Origin: JAFGSG01 sp964626055
GTDB lineage: Bacteria > Spirochaetota > UBA4802 > JAFGDQ01
Direction of reading: 5' to 3'
Assembly (NCBI GenBank): GCA_964626055.1
Contig: CAZVDF010000057.1
Location: 1 to 20,785 of the forward strand
DNA: 20,785 bases
Below the pieces are notes generated by a model. It saw only the letters and a program-made list of their open reading frames with translations, was not told where the DNA came from and made no database searches. The stretch's first letter is position 1. Every line of letters starts with the position of its first letter. Made by a program: the position numbers and the translations under genes. Below, in pieces: positions 1-6,391 of this stretch.

Positions 1-51
1 CGCGAGATGAAAGCCGATAAAGCCCGCCGTGCCTGTCACAAGAATTTTCAT
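1..51 (-). CDS. NAD-dependent epimerase/dehydratase, N-terminal fragment (cut by window edge)
   Basis: Only the first 17 codons lie in the window, reading MKILVTGTAGFIGFHLA from an ATG at 51-49 on the minus strand. The TGxxGFIGxHLA pattern is the glycine-rich NAD(P)-binding loop that opens the Rossmann fold of extended short-chain dehydrogenases such as UDP-glucuronate, UDP-glucose and GDP-mannose epimerases and dehydratases. These enzymes remodel nucleotide sugars in the cytoplasm for surface polysaccharide synthesis. The variant with Phe after Gly and HLA at the end is common in UDP-glucuronate 4-epimerases, but 17 residues cannot fix the substrate. No strong ribosome site is seen upstream. 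The gene lies downstream of, and in the same direction as, the TumA/TumE pair, separated by 67 AT-rich bases, so co-transcription is possible. Confidence 0.8.
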   Translation of the reverse strand, partial: MKILVTGTAGFIGFHLA

Positions 52-118
52 ATTTTATAAATCACTTTACAATTAAAAAAGCTAATCACTCATTAAAATT
101 AATATTTTTTAATGACTA

Positions 119-493
119 CTAAATATTTTCATTTATATAGTGTTTAATATGAGTCAATACAATTATTATATCTTTTTCGATATTTCCAGTTAATTTAGAC
201 TCTTTTACTTCTTCGGAGCCGGAATGAAAATGATGAGGAAAAGATTGTACATCGGGATAATGTGGGGCATTATCCCAGCGAATTAAAGGTTCGGAACTAA
301 ATAATTGGTATGAATAAATAGTGTCTGGCCCAACAATAATGATTTTTATTGAGAGATTAAATTTTTTTGGCGTCAGGTTGCATTTTATTCTATATATACT
401 TCTATTCCCGGCCTCATCAATGAATAATTCTGAAATTTGCGAAACTAAAGGATTATTTGCTAATGCTTTTAAAATTTTATCGAAATTAATCAT
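119..493 (-). CDS. tumE: TumE-family toxin of a type II toxin-antitoxin system
   Basis: This 124-residue protein carries the signature of the TumE/DUF6516 toxin family: a Tyr-Ser-Tyr stretch near residue 60, then RWDNAPHYP (about residues 72-80) and FPHHFH (about 85-90). The closely spaced His, Asp and Arg residues suggest an active site, but I do not know the chemistry. The ATG at 493 sits 4 nt after the stop of the upstream antitoxin gene, so translation is probably coupled. Length is normal for the family and no truncation is seen. Family membership rests on motif recognition. The toxin role is inferred from the family and from the neighbour, and is not shown by the sequence itself. Confidence 0.8.
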   Translation of the reverse strand: MINFDKILKALANNPLVSQISELFIDEAGNRSIYRIKCNLTPKKFNLSIKIIIVGPDTIYSYQLFSSEPLIRWDNAPHYPDVQSFPHHFHSGSEEVKESKLTGNIEKDIIIVLTHIKHYINENI

Positions 494-497
494 TACA

Positions 498-794
498 TTA
501 ATTTTCGATAATTTGCTTAATTGCTGATTTCCACGCTTTTTTCATTTCAACGGCACTTTTCCAATCCATCCATATTTCTTCTTCTTTCATTGTCGCTTTA
601 TTTTTTAATTTTTTATTATATATCTCAAAGGTTAATTTAAATTTTTTTTCGAAATCACTTACTAATTTATTATAATATTTTTCTTTTTTTTCAGCATAAT
701 CCAAAATAATATTTCGTAAAGCCGATTCTTCGTCTTTGTAGATTCTGGAAGTCACAAGGGGTTTTAAAATAGAAGTTATTTTTTGTGCATTCAT
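498..794 (-). CDS. tumA: TumA-like antitoxin
   Basis: This 98-residue, highly charged and mostly helical protein lies directly upstream of the TumE-like toxin in the same operon. An early RIYKDEESALRNIILDYAEKK segment (about residues 17-37) resembles the ribbon-helix-helix-like region of antitoxins. A C-terminal segment around EEIWMDWKSAVEMKKAWKSA (about 71-92) resembles the toxin-binding tail seen in TumA-type and archaeal-type partners. It is expected to neutralise the toxin and probably to repress its own promoter. The start at 794 has no obvious Shine-Dalgarno sequence. A 14-bp perfect palindrome 54 bp upstream (848-861) is a candidate operator. Identity depends on the TumE partner as well as weak sequence resemblance. 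Confidence 0.65.
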   Translation of the reverse strand: MNAQKITSILKPLVTSRIYKDEESALRNIILDYAEKKEKYYNKLVSDFEKKFKLTFEIYNKKLKNKATMKEEEIWMDWKSAVEMKKAWKSAIKQIIEN

Positions 795-847
795 AAGGTT
801 ATTATTAATTAATGGATTTGAAAAAATGTATTGTTAATATAAAAATA

Positions 848-861
848 AATACTATAGTATT
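848..861. promoter_or_regulatory. Perfect 14-bp palindrome between divergent tumA and panE; candidate operator
   Basis: AATACTATAGTATT is a perfect dyad centred in the 111-bp AT-rich gap between the divergent tumA (start 794) and panE (start 906). Antitoxins commonly bind such sites to autoregulate, so this is a plausible TumA operator that could also affect panE. The core also contains TATAGT, which could serve as a -10 hexamer. Base composition makes chance palindromes fairly likely here. Confidence 0.35.
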
Positions 862-905
862 GAAAATCAAGATATTTATTAATTTTATTATAATAAGGTA
901 ATGCT

Positions 906-1817
906 ATGAAAGTCGGAATAGTCGGCGCAGGCGCAATGGGATCCATCTTCGCGTATTTTTTTTCAAAGGCAGATATCGATGCGGTTTTTCTGGAAAAGGA
1001 CAAAAATATAATCAATAATATCCGCGATGGGCTCCATGTTGTTGCCGGAGAAAAGACGGAAAACATAGAAATCGATATAAGCGATGATCCGATGGTTTTT
1101 GTGAATTGCGGAATTATTATTATTTTTGTTAAGACATACGATACGGAAGAAGCGATAAAAAAACTCATGCCTGCAATAGGAAAGGATAAAAGTAAAAGTA
1201 TTATTGTCAGCCTTCAGAATGGCATAGGGAATAAAGAGATAATAGCAAAGTATATACCGGAAGACAGAATCGTTTACGGTTCGACTTCGATCGGAGCGAC
1301 CAGGGTGAATAATAATACGGTAAGACTTGGCGGGATGGGTGATATTGCTATAGGGAGCAAAAATAAAGAGGCAGTCGGGATCGCGGAGAGCGTCTTTAAG
1401 TCAGCCGGAATTAATGTAGTTATTGCCGGGAATCCGGATGAAGCGATCTGGAAGAAAGCTATAATAAACGCCGGGATTAATCCGATCGGAGCGCTTCTGG
1501 GACTGCCGAACGGTGAAATAGTTAAGAATGAATTTTCTAAAAAGCTTCAGGAAAGAATTGTTAAAGAGGCTGTCGATGTAGCCGGGTCTATTGGCCTTCC
1601 ATTTAATGCCTTTGAGATGACTGAGCAGACCAGAAGTGTTTGCGAAAAGACAGCAAAGAATTTATGTTCCATGCTCCAGGATGTTAGCGCGGGAAGAAAG
1701 ACAGAAATAGACAGTATAAATGGGATCATTATCCAGTATGGATTAAAGAACAATATCCATACACCCTATAATGACGCGATTTATTGTCTGATCAAGGCAA
1801 AGGAAACATCGAATTAA
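906..1817 (+). CDS. panE: 2-dehydropantoate 2-reductase (ketopantoate reductase)
   Basis: The 303-residue protein matches the ketopantoate reductase family over its full length. It reduces 2-dehydropantoate to pantoate with NADPH in pantothenate and coenzyme A synthesis, in the cytoplasm. The N terminus has the NADP loop GIVGAGAMGS (residues 4-13). LQNGIGN lies near 103-109. The central WKKAIINAGINPIGAL (182-197) contains the catalytic lysine, which I place at K184, with Asn at 188 and 192. The C-terminal SMLQD (255-259) and KTEIDSING (265-273) motifs include the conserved glutamate at E267. The start is supported by AAGG 7 nt upstream. It has no pan neighbours here and is divergent from the toxin-antitoxin pair. 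Distant PanE-like paralogues act on other 2-keto acids, but the intact motif set favours PanE. Confidence 0.9.
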   Translation: MKVGIVGAGAMGSIFAYFFSKADIDAVFLEKDKNIINNIRDGLHVVAGEKTENIEIDISDDPMVFVNCGIIIIFVKTYDTEEAIKKLMPAIGKDKSKSIIVSLQNGIGNKEIIAKYIPEDRIVYGSTSIGATRVNNNTVRLGGMGDIAIGSKNKEAVGIAESVFKSAGINVVIAGNPDEAIWKKAIINAGINPIGALLGLPNGEIVKNEFSKKLQERIVKEAVDVAGSIGLPFNAFEMTEQTRSVCEKTAKNLCSMLQDVSAGRKTEIDSINGIIIQYGLKNNIHTPYNDAIYCLIKAKETSN

Positions 1818-1942
1818 TAATTTCATGTTCGGGAATAGTATTATAAATCTATTGACAATTACATTTTTTAATAATAAATAATGGACTTGTTGCATAACTT
1901 ACTGCAATATTAAAAAAGTTGTAAAATATTCTCAATATACCG

Positions 1943-1966
1943 CAGGCAATGAGGGATTATTGCCTG
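1943..1966. other. Short hairpin upstream of the AbiE-like gene pair
   Basis: CAGGCAAT and ATTGCCTG form a perfect 8-bp stem around an 8-nt loop, 14 nt before the ATG at 1981. There is no T-tract, so it is not a classic terminator for panE. It may shape translation of the next gene or act as a protein-binding dyad. Confidence 0.35.
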
Positions 1967-1980
1967 TAGTTAAAATTGTC

Positions 1981-2364
1981 ATGCAGATAAAAGATAAAAA
2001 AATAATCCGTGAAATAATGCGTAACATTATCTGGGACTATAATCTGGACCCGTATGATTTATTTGAAGTCGTTACAGGAAAATCCGGCAAAGCCGGACAT
2101 TTTAATTCGGAACTCATATTGTTAAGAATGATTGAAAGACTTTCATGGTATGATTTAATTAATCTTCTGGGTATTGATTATTTAAAGAAAAATATTACAT
2201 CGGATATTATTGCACGAATAAGAGATAATAATCTGAAGGAAAAATATGAATTCGTACGAAAAGTTTTACAGGGAGAAGCTGTATCCTTTTCAGGATGGAG
2301 TCCTGGATATCGTAAAAAAATTGAACACACCCTTTTATCTGACCGGTGGTACCGCGCTCAGTAG
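1981..2364 (+). CDS. Putative partner of the AbiEii-like nucleotidyltransferase (possible antitoxin)
   Basis: This 127-residue hypothetical protein is mostly helical: an IIWDYNLDPYDLFEVVTG segment near the N terminus, a Leu/Ile-rich centre and a C terminus ending GWSPGYRKK, then about 16 residues. The pattern (WDxxxDP, then LLxRxIExLxW, then RVRKxL-like) resembles small proteins encoded just upstream of COG2253 nucleotidyltransferases, which are assumed antitoxins. Its last 119 nt overlap the next gene in another frame, which is unusually long. I chose ATG 1981; an in-frame TTG at 1960 would add 7 residues but lies inside a hairpin. Neither start has a clear ribosome site. The C-terminal extension inside the overlap may be real or a chance open frame. 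Function is inferred only from context. Confidence 0.6.
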   Translation: MQIKDKKIIREIMRNIIWDYNLDPYDLFEVVTGKSGKAGHFNSELILLRMIERLSWYDLINLLGIDYLKKNITSDIIARIRDNNLKEKYEFVRKVLQGEAVSFSGWSPGYRKKIEHTLLSDRWYRAQ

Positions 2365-2953
2365 ATTTTATTTCAATCATCGTTTTTCGGACGACCTGGA
2401 CCTTTTTGTCAATGATAACGACAAATACACCGATCATGTAAGTCTTATTTATCGTAGTTTTCTGGATGCCGAAAAGCGCGGTTCGTTTAAAATGGATTAC
2501 ACAAGGCAAAGCAAATCAAAAGATTTCGCCAGATTTATTTTGTTTAAGGATAATTCCGATATCCGTTTACAGGTCGATTTGGCAAATGATGTTTCAAAAC
2601 ATTTCGGCGATTTGGAAAATGATCCGATATTGGGAGCTATTGACAGTTGGCGGAATATATTGTCTAATAAAATATCTGCTGTTTTTCGATACGAACCGAA
2701 GGATATAGCGGATATCTGGATAATCTCAAAAAATAAAGGATTTGATTGGCAGGAGATATTATCAGAAGCCAAAACCAAGGAACTTGGGTCAGATCCGATA
2801 ATTATTTATGAAATTTTAAAATCATTCCCTGCGGATGCTATAGAATCAATAAAATGGAGTTCCCAAATTGAGAAAGATATTTTCATTAAGGACATCTTTA
2901 TAATTGCGGATGATATTTTGCAGGGGAGGAAAAATAGTTTATTTTATTCTTAA
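2246..2953 (+). CDS. AbiEii/AbiGii-family nucleotidyltransferase (toxin-like)
   Basis: The 235-residue protein has the hallmark of COG2253/AbiEii enzymes: FYLTGGTALSRFYFNHR (residues 30-46) followed by SDDLDLF (48-54). The GG-T/S-x and DxD residues are the minimal nucleotidyltransferase active site. Relatives in AbiE abortive-infection and toxin-antitoxin systems transfer nucleotides to RNA, including tRNA, so arrest of translation is the likely toxic outcome. A later PKDIADIW (about residues 151-158) matches the conserved KD-x-x-D region. The start is well supported by GAAGGA at 2235-2240. The preceding ORF overlaps it by 119 nt and probably encodes its antidote. It ends 2 nt before the stop of the convergent exonuclease gene. 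Some COG2253 members may not be toxins, so toxicity is an inference. Confidence 0.85.
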   Translation: MNSYEKFYREKLYPFQDGVLDIVKKLNTPFYLTGGTALSRFYFNHRFSDDLDLFVNDNDKYTDHVSLIYRSFLDAEKRGSFKMDYTRQSKSKDFARFILFKDNSDIRLQVDLANDVSKHFGDLENDPILGAIDSWRNILSNKISAVFRYEPKDIADIWIISKNKGFDWQEILSEAKTKELGSDPIIIYEILKSFPADAIESIKWSSQIEKDIFIKDIFIIADDILQGRKNSLFYS

Positions 2954-2955
2954 GT

Positions 2956-3762
2956 CTACGGCCAGGGAGCCCATTCCTTCATGTTTTTTAAATAAATATC
3001 GAATGCAGGTTTTTTATCCCTGTTTGCCTTCAAATACTCGGTCGTATTATCTACTAACTTCTGCTCCCGGCCAATCGTCAGTTCCCCCAGCAGCACGCGC
3101 GTGCGCAGGAACACGAAGTACGTGTCGAGCACGTCGTGCACGCAGTAGTCGTTGATCTCCTTAAGTTTGCCCGTAGAGTACATGTCGTACACTTCATCGC
3201 CCTTTGTTTCCATTTTACCGGGCTTCCCGAGGACCTTCGCAAGCAGGTTAAGCCCGCCGTTCATGCGTATCGCGCTGTAATTGGAAAGCCAGTCATGAAT
3301 GTCGAAATGCCTCGTGCCGAACCTGAATCTCGAGCCGAACTTGTCTTTCATATGCCTTTTAATAATGAATCCGTATCTGAAAGCCATAAGCTCCAGTAGC
3401 GGAACATCGAAACCCCGGCCGTTAAATGTGACAAGCGAGGCTTCTTTATATTTGTATTCAATATTATCCCAGAATATCTTGACCATTTCTCTGGGCCTAA
3501 AGCCGGGTTCATCAAGCGAGATAATATCGACAAGCGAGAAATCCTCTGCCAGCAAAGCCGTGCAGATCGCGATAGGGTACTGGAACGTAACCGGAATAAA
3601 AAAAGTAGATCCGCCTGAATTGGCCAGGATTTCCTCCTGGAATTTATTGACCGCGGTCTTCTCATCTATATCCAGATCGGGATATTTAACATCCTTGATC
3701 AGCTTCGCATCCGGGATGGATTCAATATCGAAAACTATGTATTTAATATCTTCGTTATTCAA
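2956..3762 (-). CDS. PolB-like 3'-5' exonuclease (DnaQ fold)
   Basis: This 268-residue protein fits the predicted 3'-5' exonuclease family related to the proofreading domain of family B DNA polymerases (PF10108 type). Motif ExoI is FDIESIPD (residues 11-18, metal ligands D12 and E14). ExoII is TFNGRGFDVPLLEL (112-125, D119). ExoIII is YCVHDVLDTYFVF (206-218, Y206 and D210). All key DEDDy residues are present, so nuclease activity is expected. It is a stand-alone exonuclease without a polymerase domain, likely cytoplasmic and acting in DNA repair or RNA or DNA end trimming. The gene is convergent with the AbiEii-like gene, with only 2 nt between stops. A 202-bp palindromic repeat begins 82 bp upstream of its start codon. 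Substrate is unknown. Confidence 0.85.
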   Translation of the reverse strand: MNNEDIKYIVFDIESIPDAKLIKDVKYPDLDIDEKTAVNKFQEEILANSGGSTFFIPVTFQYPIAICTALLAEDFSLVDIISLDEPGFRPREMVKIFWDNIEYKYKEASLVTFNGRGFDVPLLELMAFRYGFIIKRHMKDKFGSRFRFGTRHFDIHDWLSNYSAIRMNGGLNLLAKVLGKPGKMETKGDEVYDMYSTGKLKEINDYCVHDVLDTYFVFLRTRVLLGELTIGREQKLVDNTTEYLKANRDKKPAFDIYLKNMKEWAPWP

Positions 3763-3843
3763 AATGTAATTTCCTTTATATTAAAATTAAATTATACCCT
3801 ATGTATAGTCAGAATTTTATTTACTTAATGTATTATTTTATTA

Positions 3844-4045
3844 GAAGTCATCTCAAAATTATAAATTCATGTAAATGATTAACGATAAATTGGAATATAT
3901 TAGAAAATTTTCTGCGGAATCAGACCTTCCTGGTCAGTTTTTTATGCTTCTGATGGCCGTTGCATCAGGTCTGAAAGGCGTCCTCAAAAATTTTCTAATA
4001 TATTCCAATTTATCAACAAATAAAATATAATTTTGAGAAGGCTTC
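3844..4045. repeat. TA-flanked palindromic element, complete copy A (202 bp)
   Basis: The ends GAAGTCATCTCAAAATTATA (3844-) and its near-complement (to 4045) match at 18 of 20 positions and are bordered by TA on both sides (3842-3843, 4046-4047). Inside lie perfect 28-bp inverted arms (3884-3911 and 3987-4014) enclosing a 75-nt core (3912-3986) with a CAGACCT/AGGTCTG stem. The left segment between the CATCTCAAAA motif and the arm is 25 nt and the right one 16 nt, so the two ends can be told apart. It contains no ORF of note. A copy of identical size lies at 9329-9530. It fits a miniature inverted-repeat mobile element or a long structured RNA. Confidence 0.85.
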
Positions 4046-4057
4046 TAGTATAAATTA

Positions 4058-4181
4058 ATCCATTTAATGATATCGGATATTTTCTATGGAGTAGGCGACA
4101 CGGATGTCGCCGGAACTGCGTAAAACAGGATGTTTTTTACGCAGTTCCGGAATAGATAATATCCGATATCATTAAATGGAT
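4058..4181. repeat. Cloverleaf-like palindrome with two inner hairpins
   Basis: A perfect 24-bp outer stem (4058-4081 with 4158-4181) encloses two further perfect hairpins: GGCGACA-CGGA-TGTCGCC (4094-4111) and a roughly 14-16 bp stem with a small loop (about 4112-4148). The whole folds as a three-way junction. It begins 12 bp after copy A of the other palindromic family but shares no end sequence with it. No ORF is present. It may be a second type of miniature element or a structured RNA, and no second copy is seen in this window. Confidence 0.75.
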
Positions 4182-4211
4182 ATCCAAAGGAATAAGGTTT
4201 AATTAATAATT

Positions 4212-4246
4212 AAAAAAGCATGCTTGGAATTGCAGCATGCTTTTTC
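4212..4246. terminator. Bidirectional rho-independent terminator
   Basis: AAAAAGCATGC (4213-4223) pairs perfectly with GCATGCTTTTT (4235-4245) around an 11-nt loop. Read on the minus strand, the hairpin follows the HEAT-repeat gene stop (4272) and ends in a T-run, so it terminates that gene. The A- and T-tracts on both sides would let it work in either direction. Confidence 0.75.
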
Positions 4247-4271
4247 TAAAGTCGTATTTAAAAAAATTATC

Positions 4272-4814
4272 CTATTTCTTTTCTCTCCACTTGGCTTCCA
4301 TTTTTTCGAGATAATCTTTAATATACGGATCCGATTCCGTCTCTTTCGCTTTTTTAATGGCATCGAGAGATTTGGCCGGATTTATTCTGTGTATCGCGAG
4401 AAGCACGGAATATCTTACATCGGCATTGCTGTCTTCGGTCAGGGCTTCATTAAGCGCAGGGATTGAGCTTTCATCCGCTATAAGCCCGAGCGCGATCGAG
4501 GCGTAAATTCTCACTTTGGCTCTCTTGTCGTTCTTTAACAGCTTAACGAGGTCGGGCACAGCGGCTTTTTCTTCTTTCTCGCCAAGCCATTCGGCCGCAG
4601 CAATGATTTTATTTTCGTCATTGCTGGAAAGGTCCGCTAAAAAAGCGTCTTTTCCTTCTTTGGGTTTGGCATTTTCAGCTGCTTTTTTTTCTATGGTTTC
4701 TTTTGCCGCTTCCTTGGCTTTTTCTTCAACAGTGGCTTCTTTTTTGACTTCCTGCGCGTTTAAAATCGCCGCAGCAAAAATTAATACCGCGAATATAGTG
4801 ATAATTTTTTTCAT
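4272..4814 (-). CDS. Secreted HEAT-repeat protein
   Basis: The 180-residue protein starts with a Sec signal peptide (KK, then a hydrophobic stretch to about residue 19, cleavage probably before Gln21 in LNAQ). A Lys/Glu/Ala-rich, probably helical or disordered linker covers about 22-55. HEAT/PBS-lyase-like repeats cover about 58-165: recurring A-x-x-x-LG and P-x-L-x-x-x-L patterns such as AAEWLGEKEEKAAVPDLVKLL, ASIALGLIADESSIPALNEAL, and VRYSVLLAIHRI. Such repeats make a curved protein-binding scaffold, here in the periplasm. AGAGGTGG lies just upstream of the ATG and supports the start. A terminator hairpin follows the stop. The CheX-like gene lies 140 bp upstream on the same strand. The binding partner is unknown. 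Confidence 0.8.
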   Translation of the reverse strand: MKKIITIFAVLIFAAAILNAQEVKKEATVEEKAKEAAKETIEKKAAENAKPKEGKDAFLADLSSNDENKIIAAAEWLGEKEEKAAVPDLVKLLKNDKRAKVRIYASIALGLIADESSIPALNEALTEDSNADVRYSVLLAIHRINPAKSLDAIKKAKETESDPYIKDYLEKMEAKWREKK

Positions 4815-4954
4815 TTCCCACCTCTTTGTAGATATATTATTAATTATTATGTCGGAGTTTACTGTCAGTAATGTTCAATGCGGGTATTATTATATTGTTA
4901 ATTAAATATGTCAAATATTTTATCTTGCTTTTTCAGAACGTAAAAGTCGAGATG

Positions 4955-5362
4955 CTATTCAAGAGAAATGGCGAATTCGCCAAGATTCGACGAAAACGTC
5001 TGCGAATAGAGCCCGCTCTTTTTATAGCCCTGCGACGGGACGGGTTTATGCAGGGTAAAATGCTCGTGATTTTCTCCCGCGGCTTTTCCCGCTATAAGGC
5101 TCGCGATTTCTCCAATAACCCTGTAGGCGATCACGCTATTTTGAATATTCTCTTCCCCGGTAAGCCGTTTCATTACGGATTTAAGCGTGCTTTCATCAAG
5201 AAAAAGACTGAGTTTTTTCAGTCCGCCGCAATCGACCAGCAAATCGACTCCCCAGGGGGAGTATTTGTGCATATTATTATTTTTTACCTGGACGTTTGCG
5301 TTAAAGAAAAGCCTGAATATCGTTCTTGCCGATTTTTCTATTTCACCGCTTAAAGTTTGCAT
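4955..5362 (-). CDS. CheX-like chemotaxis domain protein
   Basis: The 135-residue protein resembles the CheC/CheX/FliY fold. The segment from about residue 57 to 95 (ESTLKSVMKRLTGEE, then YRVIGEIASLIAGKAAGE) fits the CheX pattern in which a Leu-x-Gly-x-Glu turn precedes an E-x-x-N helix and an AGxA motif. In CheX phosphatases the E-x-x-N pair attacks phospho-CheY. Here the Glu is present but the Asn position is Ser (E-I-A-S), so CheY-P phosphatase activity is doubtful and a binding or divergent role is possible. No signal peptide or membrane segment is seen. A 13-bp perfect hairpin lies 14 bp upstream of the start. The fliG gene elsewhere in the window shows the organism is flagellated. The family call is moderate. 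Confidence 0.5.
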   Translation of the reverse strand: MQTLSGEIEKSARTIFRLFFNANVQVKNNNMHKYSPWGVDLLVDCGGLKKLSLFLDESTLKSVMKRLTGEENIQNSVIAYRVIGEIASLIAGKAAGENHEHFTLHKPVPSQGYKKSGLYSQTFSSNLGEFAISLE

Positions 5363-5375
5363 TTTTTACACCTTT

Positions 5376-5405
5376 ATAATATAATAAGTATTCTTATTAT
5401 ATTAT
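5376..5405. promoter_or_regulatory. 13-bp perfect inverted repeat upstream of the CheX-like gene
   Basis: ATAATATAATAAG and CTTATTATATTAT form a perfect 13-bp stem with a TATT loop. It lies 14 bp upstream of the ATG at 5362 (minus strand), where an operator or a leader hairpin would be expected. It is entirely A/T apart from one G-C pair. A terminator is unlikely because no gene ends into it. Confidence 0.45.
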
Positions 5406-5533
5406 TTTCGGTGTATGTTTATCCTTAGAATAATAAAAATCGAACTTCATTCGAATATTTATTCGTTGACTATGCGACATATTAAAGAAATATTTGCAGT
5501 AGTATTTGAAGCTTATTTTTCAGGAGGATAAGT

Positions 5534-5758
5534 GTGCTTAAAAGAACTCCTTTTATTGCGATTGTTCCAGCATTCGTCATCGCGGCACTGGTTATATATT
5601 TTGTTGAACTACCCGGGAGGCCTTTTACAAAATGGCAGCTTGTCCTGCTATATATGCTATCATATTGCGTCGCTCTGGGAATTGCCCTGTATTTCGATCC
5701 GAAAGCTGCTGAAACAAAGAAGAAATACTTAAAAATCAATTTTTATGAGGAGAAATAA
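5534..5758 (+). CDS. Small two-helix membrane protein
   Basis: A 74-residue protein starting at GTG 5534, supported by AGGAGG at 5522-5527 with 6-nt spacing. Two hydrophobic segments (about residues 7-25 and 35-53) are separated by a short polar loop with LPGRPFTKWQ, and a charged C-terminal tail follows (KAAETKKKYLKINFYEEK). This suggests a small integral inner-membrane protein with both ends on the same side. The stop codon abuts the ATG of the YdjM-like gene, so the two are translationally coupled and probably work together. I do not recognise a family. A possible promoter lies upstream (TTGACT at about 5466 and AATATT 17 nt later), but it is weak. Confidence 0.7.
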   Translation: MLKRTPFIAIVPAFVIAALVIYFVELPGRPFTKWQLVLLYMLSYCVALGIALYFDPKAAETKKKYLKINFYEEK

Positions 5759-6253
5759 ATGCAGTTAGGACATTACGCTGTTGCTCTCGCCGTATCGTCG
5801 TATGCTCCGGAATTGACCTGTGGAAGAATCGACGCTTTTTCCATAGAAAGCATGGCGGTGACATTAGCCGTGACTCAGCTGCCGAATCTCGATGTTCTCC
5901 CCATCTGGTTCAAACTTGCCAAACCGGCATTCCATTGTACATGGTCGCACTCAATTTTATTCGCGTTGATAATCGGATTAATATTACTGCCTTTTAATCC
6001 GGGATGGGCTATTCTGGCTTTTACAAGCTTAATAGTGCATTATCTTTCGGATTTGCCTTCGAGCGTTGGCCTGCCGCTTTTGATGCCGTTTACAAAAAAA
6101 CGATTTACGCTTAATCTCTGGGCGGATACGGGATTTTTCGGATGGGAAACGACAAAAGGGACTTATCTTCAGGCATGGACATGGATACTCGAGGGGGGTG
6201 CGTATCTTTTCCTTTTTATCAGGGCATATCAAAAAGGGGTCTGGCCGTTCTGA
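5759..6253 (+). CDS. YdjM/DUF457-like membrane-bound metal-dependent hydrolase
   Basis: The 164-residue protein has the layout of the LexA-regulated YdjM (DUF457) family. It has His5 in a QLGHYAVAL opening, an LPNLDVLP motif (41-48, Asp45), FHCTWSHSILFAL (58-70, His59 and His64) and LIVHYLSDLP (91-100, His94 and Asp98). These His and Asp residues are the presumed metal ligands. Three or four hydrophobic segments (about 30-45, 65-79, 83-95 and 143-157) place it in the inner membrane. Family members are called putative hydrolases, and some have phospholipase-like activity, but the substrate is unknown. The ATG directly follows the stop of the small membrane protein, which points to one operon. 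A truncated C-rich repeat starts just after its stop. Confidence 0.75.
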   Translation: MQLGHYAVALAVSSYAPELTCGRIDAFSIESMAVTLAVTQLPNLDVLPIWFKLAKPAFHCTWSHSILFALIIGLILLPFNPGWAILAFTSLIVHYLSDLPSSVGLPLLMPFTKKRFTLNLWADTGFFGWETTKGTYLQAWTWILEGGAYLFLFIRAYQKGVWPF

Positions 6254-6291
6254 CCTCACCCCCTTCCCCCCTTTCCTGAAAGCAGAGGGGA
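6254..6291. repeat. Truncated copy of the C-rich hairpin repeat
   Basis: CTCACCCCCTTCCCCCC followed by a small hairpin (CCCCTTT, then AGCAGAGGGG) resembles the left half of the repeat at 9546-9604, but it lacks the final GACGGGGGATGAG part. It begins within a few bases of the stop of the YdjM-like gene. The remaining gap up to 6391 shows no gene or clear promoter. Confidence 0.5.
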
Positions 6292-6391
6292 TATTCTGTC
6301 TTCTTTGCTGGATTGAGATTTTAAGGAATGAGGTTTCAGAGAAGGCAACAAAAATTAAAAACTTTTTTTCTTATATAAAAGCTGCTGACGT

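Noticed and set aside
1943..1966. Hairpin after panE as a rho-independent terminator
   Set aside because: No T-run follows the stem and it lies more than 120 bp after the panE stop.
3844..4045. Attenuator or terminator reading of the long palindrome
   Set aside because: The stem is about 28 bp of mostly A/T with a large core, no T-run ends it, and identical-length copies occur after different genes.
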